Below are positions 54,559 to 61,704 of a stretch of 64,000 nt of DNA, one piece after another. Location of the stretch: assembly GCA_016872725.1 (NCBI GenBank), contig VGZC01000013.1, positions 1 through 64,000 of the forward strand, read 5' to 3'. A model generated the notes under the pieces. The model worked only from the letters and a program-made list of their open reading frames with translations, was not told where the DNA came from and did no database searches. The DNA is from Planctomycetota bacterium (GTDB lineage Bacteria > Planctomycetota > Planctomycetia > Pirellulales > Pirellulaceae). Made by a program: the position numbers and the translations under genes. Position 1 is the stretch's first letter; every line of letters starts with the position of its first letter.

Positions 54559-56319
54559 TTACTCGTAAATCCGCACTCGCTGCGTTTGGAGGAACTCCGC
54601 CACCGACGACATGCCCATGCCGCCCGCCGAATCCTTGGTGAGGATGTTGCCAGGCGAGTGCCGTCGCGGCTCCAGCGCACCGATTCGACATACAGCCCCG
54701 CTTGATGTCCCTCCATGGTCTTGAGCAATCGGCCTTCGCGATCCCAGAGACGCACCGTGCCATCGCTGTGACTCGACGCGAATCCCGTTCCGTCGGGTCG
54801 CCAATGCAAACCGCCGGTCCGGCCGTAGCGATGCGCAGCGTTGATATTGAGGTACATCCGCGCCGGAAGACGCGAGCAGCTTGCCGTCGGGCGACCAGGC
54901 GATGTCCGTGACCGCCTGCTCATGCCCGGTCAGTGTGGCGCCCCGTGCGAAGTCCGCGTTCCAGAACCGAATGGACGCGGCGCCGCTCTCGATCGTGGCG
55001 ATGAGCTGATTATTGGGATGCACGGCGATGGCCATGATGGCCTGGGAAGCGAGCGGGAAGATCCCCAGCAGTTTCAGATTGCCGACATCGTAGACCCAAA
55101 GCTGTCCTACGAGCGTTCCGTAATACAGGCGTGTCCCGTTGTGGCTCCACGCCATCGACGTTATCTGCGTGCGCGGCTGACGGGTCTCCAGTTGCCAGGT
55201 CGTCCCACCTGGCAAATTGGGCGGATAGGCGATCAGGCCTCGAATCGGCTGTTTCTTTTCGGGGTGAGGTTGCCAGTCCAGGGACGACCAGGCGGCCGGC
55301 GTGCTTTCCGGCGACGGAAGCGTGGCGACATCGATCCTGATCTTCGCCGGATCAGGCGGCGGCACGACCCGTCCTTGCGCCAGGGCCACTGCGAACAGAA
55401 GAGCGCAGCCCGCAAGGCTCATCAGCGCTGCCGTCACCGCATGCCGCGCGCGGGCTTGGGCCCGGACGATCGACTGCGCCAGACGGTCGAAGGCGGCGAC
55501 CAGTTCGGCCATCGTCGCGAATCGATCGCCCGGCTTCTTGGCAAGCATGCGGCGATAAATGGCCTCCAATCCTCGGCGCAATCGCCGCGCGCCTTGCGCT
55601 TCCAACAAAGGAATAGGAGCCTCGCTGTGCGCCAGGAGCGTCTCCACGGCCGTTTCGCCGCGAAACGGCGGCACGCCATGGATCAGGAAGTACAGCGTGC
55701 AGCCCAGGCTGTAAATATCGGCGCGGCCGTCCACCGATTTGCTGTCGAACGCCTGCTCCGGCGCCATGAAATCCACGGTTCCCAGCACCGCGCCGGACTG
55801 AGTCAGTTCCGTCAACGTGCTGGCTTCCACGGAAGTGGACTGCGCCATCCGGGCGATTCCAAAATCAAGCACGCGAACGCGGCCATCCGGTCCGACCACA
55901 AGATTCGACGGTTTGACATCGCGATGCACCACGCCCCGCTCGTGCGCGTGCCCCAGCCCCAACGCCGCTTGACGGACCATTTCAACGGCCGCTTCCGCTG
56001 GCAGCGTCCCGTCGCGCTCGACCCGGTCCTGAAGGTTCACACCCTCGGCGTATTCCATGACCAGCACGGGACCCTGCGGTGTGTCTTCGATGGCGAACGT
56101 CCGCACGATGTTGACGTGTTCGAGTTCGCTCGCGGCCCGCAACTCCCGCCGCAACCGGCCAAGCGTCTGCGGATCATTTCGCAGGGCCGCCGGCAAGGTC
56201 TTGATCGCCACGATCTCGCCGGTTGTCTGACGCCGCGCCCGATAGACCGCCCCCATGCCGCCGCGACCGAGGCAGTCGAGCAGGGTGAAATCGCCCAGTT
56301 GGTCAATTGGTGACGACAC
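54559..56319 (-). CDS. Serine/threonine protein kinase with WD40 blades
   Basis: 586 residues. Kinase domain 10-280: LGRGGMGAVYRA loop 18-29, VAIK lysine 40, HRD 132-134, DFG 152-154, FMAPEQ. A membrane segment spans about 293-314 (AVTAALMSLAGCALLFAVALA). The outer part starts WD40-like blades (TSMAWSHNGTRLYYG, MAIAVHPNNQLIAT, TDIAWSPDGKLLASSG). From about 54860 to 54660 the blade sequence continues in another frame (LHWRPDGTGFASSHSDGTVRLWD, VESVRWSRDGTRLAT), then the original frame resumes as AEFLQTQRVRIYE. Two compensating frameshifts therefore garble about 65 residues. GTG 56319 is chosen for its aaggag; ATG 56367 would overlap the LRR gene. Stop and next ATG are 3 bases apart. Confidence 0.85.
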   Translation of the reverse strand: MSSPIDQLGDFTLLDCLGRGGMGAVYRARRQTTGEIVAIKTLPAALRNDPQTLGRLRRELRAASELEHVNIVRTFAIEDTPQGPVLVMEYAEGVNLQDRVERDGTLPAEAAVEMVRQAALGLGHAHERGVVHRDVKPSNLVVGPDGRVRVLDFGIARMAQSTSVEASTLTELTQSGAVLGTVDFMAPEQAFDSKSVDGRADIYSLGCTLYFLIHGVPPFRGETAVETLLAHSEAPIPLLEAQGARRLRRGLEAIYRRMLAKKPGDRFATMAELVAAFDRLAQSIVRAQARARHAVTAALMSLAGCALLFAVALAQGRVVPPPDPAKIRIDVATLPSPESTPAAWSSLDWQPHPEKKQPIRGLIAYPPNLPGGTTWQLETRQPRTQITSMAWSHNGTRLYYGTLVGQLWVYDVGNLKLLGIFPLASQAIMAIAVHPNNQLIATIESGAASIRFWNADFARGATLTGHEQAVTDIAWSPDGKLLASSGADVPQYQRCASLRPDRRFALATRRNGIRVESQRWHGASLGSRRPIAQDHGGTSSGAVCRIGALEPRRHSPGNILTKDSAGGMGMSSVAEFLQTQRVRIYE

Positions 56320-56323
56320 GTGT

Positions 56324-56995
56324 TCACTCCTTGACCCGTGGTTCGGCAACCTTCGGCGAAGCACCATCGGCCAGTGGCGGCGTGACTTGGACCTTGCACT
56401 TGGGCAGTGCTTGCGTCAGACGCTGGACGCCAGCGGAGTCGATATCGGTGTCGTGCAGCTCAAGTTGCTCGAGCCGCGTCAGACGGGCGAGCGCGGCCAG
56501 ATGCTCGGGGCTGAGTTTCGTGCGGTAGATCGTGAGGCTGCGCAGCTTGTCGAGCGATTGCAGCGAAGCCAGGCCGGTCCCGGTCGCAGCTGCGTTGAGA
56601 TCGAAAAGGGAAAGGCTATCGATCTGACTCAGGCGCCCGATTTCCGCGAGATGCGAGTCGCTCGCGCCTCCGATTCCCAGGAATCGCAGCGCCGGGAAAC
56701 CGGCCAGCTTGCTGAAGTGCTCGGCCGGTACGTAATCGTGATAGGCACCCAGCCAGAGGTGCGTGAGCTTCGGCAGCGCGGCCAACTCCTCGAGCCGCGA
56801 ACCGGAGAATCCCTTGATGCCCAGATTGAGCGTCTCGACGTTCACAAGCACCTTGAGCGTGACCACGGCGGCAACCGGCCATCGTGTCCACCTCGCCGCC
56901 CGGAAAACAATCGGCCGACGGGGGCGCTCAGCGGTTCGGTGCTGTCCGCGTTTTCGGAGAATCAGAGCGGCACCCAAGGGCCTGGCGGCGACCAT
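56324..56995 (-). CDS. Leucine-rich-repeat protein, probably amino-terminally truncated
   Basis: About 223 residues, the last 165 being LRR units of about 24 residues (ELAALPKLTHLWLGA, LAGFPALRFLGIGG, LASLQSLDKLRSLTIYRT, LARLTRLEQLELHDTDI). The final unit IDSAGVQRLTQALPKCKVQV resembles the ends of planctomycete LRR proteins. The first 50 residues are arginine-rich and look non-native, so the original start is probably lost. The stop is 4 bases before the kinase start. It may be the surviving end of a larger sensor protein; it could bind a protein partner. Confidence 0.6.
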   Translation of the reverse strand: MVAARPLGAALILRKRGQHRTAERPRRPIVFRAARWTRWPVAAVVTLKVLVNVETLNLGIKGFSGSRLEELAALPKLTHLWLGAYHDYVPAEHFSKLAGFPALRFLGIGGASDSHLAEIGRLSQIDSLSLFDLNAAATGTGLASLQSLDKLRSLTIYRTKLSPEHLAALARLTRLEQLELHDTDIDSAGVQRLTQALPKCKVQVTPPLADGASPKVAEPRVKE

Positions 56996-57673
56996 CGTGG
57001 GGGAAAATGACGGTTGTCGCGGGCCGCCTCGGAAGGCGGAAGCAAGAAGCCGCGGATGTCAGCAATTGCCCCGGAGAAGTCCACAGCTGGAGCCGCCAGC
57101 TTGGGTTTCCGGAGAAATGCACTCCACTGGACGGTCCTTTGTGGATGGCTGCTGAACGATTCGGAAAACGCGACGGGTGGAAGGTCGAGGGGTGTTTTTC
57201 GACGCGAGAACGTCTTGACGATCGCTGTTGCAAGAGTGACGCCAGAGAACTCGTACTGGCGAGAAAGGAGTAGTATGTCGAAGAAGTCCTTCATCCGGCT
57301 ATTCAACTGACCAAGTTTCACCATGACCTCGAATTTCTCGGCGATGACGGTTTCACGAGGGTATCCGTAGAGGCGCGGGCGGGAGAAGTCGAGGATTGTG
57401 GGATAATCCGATTGACTCTGCCGAATTGTTCATACGGGCAAGGAAATCGATGTCCTTGGTCGGACGGCTCGCCGGGGCGTGCCACGCGACGAACATGAGT
57501 GCGCCCTTGAGTATGAAGTTCTCGACATGGGGCGATTCGGAGAGGCGGTAGAGAAACCGTTCCATCGCGAAATACTGGAGTACCTCCTGAAACGGCCGGC
57601 CGGTTTTCTTGGCATTGTTCTGGAGGCGGTGGCGAACCGAGGCGGCAAGATCTGAAATGCGGTGTTTCTTCAT
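56962..57673 (-). pseudogene. abiEii: AbiEii nucleotidyltransferase toxin, internally deleted
   Basis: Two pieces of an AbiEii/AbiGii-type toxin in different frames. The amino piece (57353-57673) starts at an ATG overlapping the AbiEi stop by 4 bases. It contains EVLQYFAMERFLYRL, FILKGALMFVAW and the nucleotidyltransferase acidic motif KDIDFLARMNN. The carboxyl piece (56962 to about 57405) resumes as YPTILDFSRPRLYGYPRET, VIAEKFEVMVKLGQLN and RMKDFFDILLLSRQYEF. About 80 residues between them, and the reading phase, are missing at about 57405. Intact relatives run about 300 residues as one chain. The toxin is probably inactive. Confidence 0.82.
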
Positions 57674-58290
57674 AGCACCGCCTCCAAGTAGGGACGAATC
57701 ACATTGGCGACGCGGCAGACCTTGGCGAAGTTGATCAGCGCGTCAATCTTCACCCGCCGTCGCTCCTTGTAGAACCGGAGGGCTTCCAAGGCCGTATCGA
57801 GGCCGAGCTTGTTGCGGTACTTGAAGCAATCGACTAGTGTTTTCTCGGGGCTGTAGATTCGTACGCGGTTTCTGTCGAGTTGGTGGACCTCGATGCCCGC
57901 TTCAAATGCCTTGCGCGTGAACCAGAACGTGCGAACAGGGGGATGCTCGATTCGCGGCGGCTCGGCGCCGCGAGGGAGTGCAAGCTGAATCTCATGGGGA
58001 ACCTGCGTGGTGAGTTCGTGAAAGGCCAGCGCGGAAATGAGGCACACGACGCCTTGCGGGACGCGAAGGGCCACCGTCACCAGATCAGGATTGGAAAGGG
58101 GTGGCGCATCCGCGAAACGGTAAAGGCCGCGGCTTAGCTGCTCAAGGACGCCAGCATCTCGCAGCTCGTAAAGCGTCCGCGGATGTATCCCAGCTTCGAG
58201 GGCTTGGCCTGTGCGCAGCACCCCTCCGTGCTCACGAAGGAGCCTGGCGATTTCCCCGGGGAGGCGGGGCTGGGGGCGCTTCCTGATCAT
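57670..58290 (-). CDS. abiEi: AbiEi family antitoxin / transcriptional repressor
   Basis: 206-residue type IV antitoxin-like protein. A winged-helix start (about 10-60: LLREHGGVLRTGQALEAGIHPRTLYELRDAGVLEQLSRGLYRF) is followed by the AbiEi core LISALAFHELTTQVPHEIQLALPR, the RIYSPEKTLVDCFKYRNKLGLDTALEAL block and a short end. In the family it represses its own promoter and counteracts the AbiEii nucleotidyltransferase. It looks complete while its toxin is broken. An inverted repeat lies directly upstream. Base composition is less GC-rich than the flanking housekeeping genes, consistent with transfer. Confidence 0.87.
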   Translation of the reverse strand: MIRKRPQPRLPGEIARLLREHGGVLRTGQALEAGIHPRTLYELRDAGVLEQLSRGLYRFADAPPLSNPDLVTVALRVPQGVVCLISALAFHELTTQVPHEIQLALPRGAEPPRIEHPPVRTFWFTRKAFEAGIEVHQLDRNRVRIYSPEKTLVDCFKYRNKLGLDTALEALRFYKERRRVKIDALINFAKVCRVANVIRPYLEAVL

Positions 58291-58294
58291 GGAT

Positions 58295-58330
58295 AATTAC
58301 ACCAGCAATTTTAATGTTGTGCTGGTAATT
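58295..58330. promoter_or_regulatory. Inverted repeat upstream of abiEi, probable operator
   Basis: AATTACACCAGCA (58295-58307) faces TGCTGGTAATT (58320-58330), complementary apart from two extra bases, within a strikingly AT-rich 45 bases. It starts about 5 bases upstream of the abiEi ATG. AbiEi proteins are known to bind inverted repeats in their own promoters, so this is a likely autoregulation site. Confidence 0.55.
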
Positions 58331-58419
58331 TTATCCAGGTCCGTAAGCGACGGTCAACCGCAGATCAACACCTACGCGGGGTAGCCGGGCAGTCGGAAAA
58401 TGATGCGACAGGAAAACGC

Positions 58420-58691
58420 CATCCTGAAAAGGCCAAGGCGACCCACCGGAAGATGCGGGCGAAAGACCGGCCGCTTGAGAACGACTTCGTTTCGGACGAA
58501 GCGTTCGACCAATTGCTGCATGCTTGGTTTGGCAACCTGGCCCGCGTGCTCCAGCCCGGTCGCGCTTTCTACATCTGGGCGGGTATGCCAACTGCGCCAA
58601 CTACCCGCCCGTGCTGAAGGTGACTGGGCTTTACTTCTCGCAGGCGATCATCTGGGTCAAAGAGCACCCCGTTCTCACGCGGAAGGACAGG
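58420..58691 (+). pseudogene. DNA methyltransferase, left fragment
   Basis: Central piece of an N-6/N-4 DNA methylase of the type often fused to ParB-like domains. KMRAKDRPLENDFVSDEAF, LHAWFGNLARVLQPGRAFYIWAG, then after a frameshift near 58590 GGYANCANYPP, VTGLYFSQAIIWVKEHPVLTRKD. The start and the catalytic DPPY-type region upstream are missing. It stops at the left inverted repeat of the 58.7-62.3 kb segment, and the next residues of the same domain reappear at 62269. Confidence 0.75.
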
Positions 58692-58772
58692 ATGGGTAGC
58701 CGTGTGGAGAAGATAGAGTTCACGTGGGAACGGGGAAAGGTGCATTGCCCCAAAAGCTAAAGCGAAACTACA

Positions 58773-59132
58773 TCAATCCTCTCCGTTGCGCGGCCAGCGT
58801 ACCAACCACTTGTCGATACACGGGCAATTGGAACCGCAAAGCATTGGGCAGGGCGAATCAGGCAACCAATCTTCCCACTGCTCCAGTCCACATTGCGGGC
58901 AAACCCAATGCAACTTGATGCGTGGGGGCCCCGGCTCTCCCGCGTTCCAGTCAACCAGTTCGCCTGTGATGACACCAACCAGTTCGTCACGCTGGGTTAC
59001 CGTGATGCCCTCTGAGTCCGGCCCGATCTCGAGGTTCCTGTAAAGACTTTCACGATCGACATCAAAGCCAAGGGGACGCCGGCCGCACGCAGCACTAAGA
59101 ACTGTGATAGTGGTCGTTGAAATAGCCGTCAT
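58773..59132 (-). CDS. Small Cys-rich protein, possible immunity protein
   Basis: 119 residues. After an uncertain first 20 residues, an acidic stretch (DVDRESLYRNLEIGPDSEG, ELVGVITGELVDW) leads to a probable zinc site, CPQCG then CPMLCGSNCPC. It starts 9 bases after the stop of the RHS-tip gene and is the last gene of that operon, the position in which polymorphic-toxin cassettes encode immunity. I do not recognise the family. The composition (small, acidic, metal-binding) is compatible with immunity but does not prove it. The end is 65 bp from the left inverted repeat. Confidence 0.55.
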   Translation of the reverse strand: MTAISTTTITVLSAACGRRPLGFDVDRESLYRNLEIGPDSEGITVTQRDELVGVITGELVDWNAGEPGPPRIKLHWVCPQCGLEQWEDWLPDSPCPMLCGSNCPCIDKWLVRWPRNGED

Positions 59133-59141
59133 ACTTGGTGT

Positions 59142-59927
59142 TTATCTGGCTACTGCTTCCTGTTCTCGGCGCAACCGTCGTTGATATGCTTCCTCCAGCC
59201 ACCTCTGATGCTCTTCAGACAGCGTGCCCTCCAGGGAATCCGACAGCTCCAGCAATTCTTCGTCAGTCAAGCCAAGCGCCTCCAGATCAATATCTTGGCG
59301 AATAGGACGTGGAATTTCGGCGGCTTGGCACGTATTTTCAAGCGAAAACCACGTCATGATGGTTGCGAAAGCCATACCTAGGCCAAATCGACCCGCGTTG
59401 CCGGCAGCACGTCCAAGCCCCAGCCGACCTCCTGTTTTCGCTGGGTCGGCAAGGCGCGTGATTACCCATGTACCTCCAATCCGCTGAGCATTCTTCGTCA
59501 TCTCGGTAATCAACTTGGGCATGATTTTCTTGAGCGTTGACTGGGCTACGCCAGGCAACACCTTCTTGGCGTGTGTCTCGACGACATTGCATGTGAGTTC
59601 ACCGGTTGTGGGATTGAGCACCCATTTCGCGATTGCGAGTTCAGCACCTTTCTTCGTAAGAATCTTGATCTCGCCTGTATTTCGATTGGGGAGCCACTCG
59701 ATGAAGAACTTGATCCCCTTAATTCCTGTTTCCACAGTTTTCTGACCATCGAGTCCAGTTGGATCGATCATGTTGGTCGGTGAATTGCCAACGTACCGGT
59801 AGACATTGGCGTCACCGGCCTCGAAGCCCAACGGATCGTCAGCGCGATCGAAGAGCGACGAGAACTGGACAACTCGATTTCGGGGACGATATTTCGGAAA
59901 GCGGTTTACTGGGGCGGTAGTAGTCAT
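59142..59927 (-). CDS. RHS core end with toxin-like tip (orphan RHS tip)
   Basis: 261 residues. Residues 28-58 are the last RHS repeat: RADDPLGFEAGDANVYRYVG then NSPTNMIDPTGL, the sequence that in full RHS proteins ends the shell and precedes the toxic tip. Here an ATG precedes it by only 27 residues and the remaining shell is absent. The tip (59-261) starts GQKTVETGIKGIKFFIEWLPN, has lysine-rich helices (STLKKIMPKLITEMTKNAQR), a hydrophobic glycine-rich segment (FGLGMAFATIMTWF) and an acidic helical end. No known nuclease or deaminase motif is recognised. It overlaps the upstream transglutaminase-like gene by 4 bases. Either a displaced tip cassette or a stand-alone toxin. Confidence 0.72.
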   Translation of the reverse strand: MTTTAPVNRFPKYRPRNRVVQFSSLFDRADDPLGFEAGDANVYRYVGNSPTNMIDPTGLDGQKTVETGIKGIKFFIEWLPNRNTGEIKILTKKGAELAIAKWVLNPTTGELTCNVVETHAKKVLPGVAQSTLKKIMPKLITEMTKNAQRIGGTWVITRLADPAKTGGRLGLGRAAGNAGRFGLGMAFATIMTWFSLENTCQAAEIPRPIRQDIDLEALGLTDEELLELSDSLEGTLSEEHQRWLEEAYQRRLRREQEAVAR

Positions 59928-60961
59928 TGTCTGACCTCCAATATGTTGAACAGGTCGCCGATGGCTTGAGGCGACGGCTTGTGATTTTCACTCGCCGACC
60001 GTTCGTCGAAACGGCGGAAGCGGATTTCGTCCAAGCACGCCGCGTAAGTATTCGGATGGCCCGCCTCGTGCGGCTCGAAGAGCTCAGCGCCGCGCATGCT
60101 GGAAACGACCATCTGGTTCTTGTACAGCACGCGGTTCGCGGGAAAGAGTTGGCGCGCCAGGAGCCAATCCGTTTCCGACTCAAGAATCTTAGCGTCGTCG
60201 CCTTCGTGCTTTCCGACGTCTTGGATATGGCGACCACGCAGGCCGACGAAGGAACCGAGCACTTCATGCGGGCGGAGCGCCCGCAAATCGGAACCGCATT
60301 CGATGGCGATTGGCGGAAGCCTTCTCGTCTCGATCAGGTACTCGTCGGGATCAGACTTGAATCCGCCGTACCCTGACTGTGTCGCTTCGATGTTGTAGAT
60401 CGCCTCGCCGTCATCGAAACGCAGGATGTAATGAGAATTGACGCATGCGAGCGAGACTGGCCAACCCAAACGCCACCCGAAAGCGACTTGCAGCGCAGCC
60501 ATGTTGCCGCACGTGCCTTCACGGGTGTCGAGTACGCCGTTGAGAAACAGGTCAGAGGGGTTGGTATAGACGATGCCCTTTGCTTCTCGCTGGTCGCGGT
60601 TGTACTGGATGCCAACCTCCAGTTCGAGGTACTGGCAAACCATGCCCAACCGGAAGTAACGGATGTCGCTGGCGAAATCCTGCGGCGACTCGTGAAAGTA
60701 CGGTTCCCACTGCGGGAGGCAGCGTTGGCTGAAGTCCGCCACCCATCCGTTCACGATCTCTTGGTAACGGCGAATGTTGAGGTCGGCCAGCGAGGGGATG
60801 CCCTTGGCGACGATCAGGTTCATCGCCAGCGGGTCGACCGCAGCTAGCTCCTCAGGCGGCATGGCAACGAGTTGGCCGAGGGTTAGCGAGGAATAATCGC
60901 GGTGCCAGTCGATGCTGGAAGGGACCATCACCGGACACGCTAAACCCCGAGTAGGCTTCAT
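59924..60961 (-). CDS. Transglutaminase-like superfamily protein
   Basis: 345 residues. The transglutaminase-like papain-fold core has Cys151 in DTREGTCGNMAALQVAFG, His177 in NSHYILRFDDGEAIYN, and an acidic third residue about Glu192 in NIEATQSGYGG. A helical amino part with LAMNLIVAKGIPSLADLNI and FRLGMVCQYLELEVGIQYN resembles the SirB1-like branch. The enzyme could cleave, crosslink or deamidate a protein. It is the first gene of a three-gene operon with the RHS tip (ATGA overlap) and the Cys-rich gene. This makes maturation, release or activation of the RHS toxin a reasonable idea, not shown. Base composition is lower in GC than housekeeping genes. Confidence 0.75.
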   Translation of the reverse strand: MKPTRGLACPVMVPSSIDWHRDYSSLTLGQLVAMPPEELAAVDPLAMNLIVAKGIPSLADLNIRRYQEIVNGWVADFSQRCLPQWEPYFHESPQDFASDIRYFRLGMVCQYLELEVGIQYNRDQREAKGIVYTNPSDLFLNGVLDTREGTCGNMAALQVAFGWRLGWPVSLACVNSHYILRFDDGEAIYNIEATQSGYGGFKSDPDEYLIETRRLPPIAIECGSDLRALRPHEVLGSFVGLRGRHIQDVGKHEGDDAKILESETDWLLARQLFPANRVLYKNQMVVSSMRGAELFEPHEAGHPNTYAACLDEIRFRRFDERSASENHKPSPQAIGDLFNILEVRQ

Positions 60962-61161
60962 GTTCCAACCTCGGCAAAAAGAATCGATCCCTCAGTAGTC
61001 GGAGGAATTCTAGCCGGTCAGGAATCTCAGCACAATCATCTGTCAAGGGCGGGGAGAAAATTTTCTGGCCGTGTTTTTACGAATCTTCCCCGCCGCAGGA
61101 AATAAGGAGATAGACGGGCAAGGTGCCCACCAGCGGATTCACCTGAATAGGAGGAGAGAGC
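60962..61161. promoter_or_regulatory. Divergent intergenic region of the inserted segment
   Basis: About 200 bases between the divergent cargo operons, with an AT-rich core (AGAAAATTTTCT, 61052-61063, a perfect palindrome). The rightward leader ends with aggaggagag before ATG 61162, a strong ribosome-binding site. Confidence 0.4.
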
Positions 61162-61704
61162 ATGGGTACGGGATTGACCTTCGACGAGTACATTGAGCTG
61201 ACGGCCATGCCGTTGGCGGGCGCGGACCCTGTCTTCGTCCAGGTGGTCGAGGAGGAGCGGGAGCGGATGTTCCCGATGCCGTTGGTCGTCGCGGCCAACC
61301 ACCTGCGGTCGCGGGGCTACGACTGCCGGCCGGAGTCGCTCGAGTTGCTGATCCGCAACGCCATCGTGACGCCGGCCGACCCCGACGCCTGGTCGCGGGC
61401 GGACGTTGATGAGGCCGCGCAGCATTTCGAGGACTGCGAACTCTTCACGCCCTACGCCGCGATGTGCGTGGCGCTCGGCTGCCGGTACGCCGACTTCAAG
61501 CGCCCGCTACGCGAGGCGGCGGAGCGCGAGTCGCGGAAGTACGGCCGGCGCGTTCGGGACGACGACCAGTTGTTCGTCATGCATCGGTTTCCGCCGCGCG
61601 GCGTGACGGGCGACGATGGCAAGTTCGACATCAAGCCGGCCGTCATCACGTTCACGCTCTGCGACGACATTCAGGAACGGCTCGAACGCGGCGAGGAGGT
61701 TTGA
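61162..61704 (+). CDS. Conserved element-associated protein, function unknown
   Basis: 180 residues, start supported by a strong Shine-Dalgarno. It begins MGTGLTFDEYIELTAMPL and has ERMFPMPLVVAANHLRSRGYDCRPESLELLIRNAIVTPAD and a VDEAAQHFEDCELFTPYAAMCVALGCRYADF block, an alpha-helical make-up suggestive of a small DNA-associated or partner protein. No catalytic motif seen. The TGA is followed immediately by the ATG of the sigma-like gene, so both are cotranscribed. I associate such genes with recombinase-bearing elements only through this context. Confidence 0.6.
   Translation: MGTGLTFDEYIELTAMPLAGADPVFVQVVEEERERMFPMPLVVAANHLRSRGYDCRPESLELLIRNAIVTPADPDAWSRADVDEAAQHFEDCELFTPYAAMCVALGCRYADFKRPLREAAERESRKYGRRVRDDDQLFVMHRFPPRGVTGDDGKFDIKPAVITFTLCDDIQERLERGEEV

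Noticed and set aside
61036-61425. 129-codon minus-strand frame across the start of the 61162 gene
   Set aside because: Opposite a gene with a strong Shine-Dalgarno; arginine-rich antisense translation.
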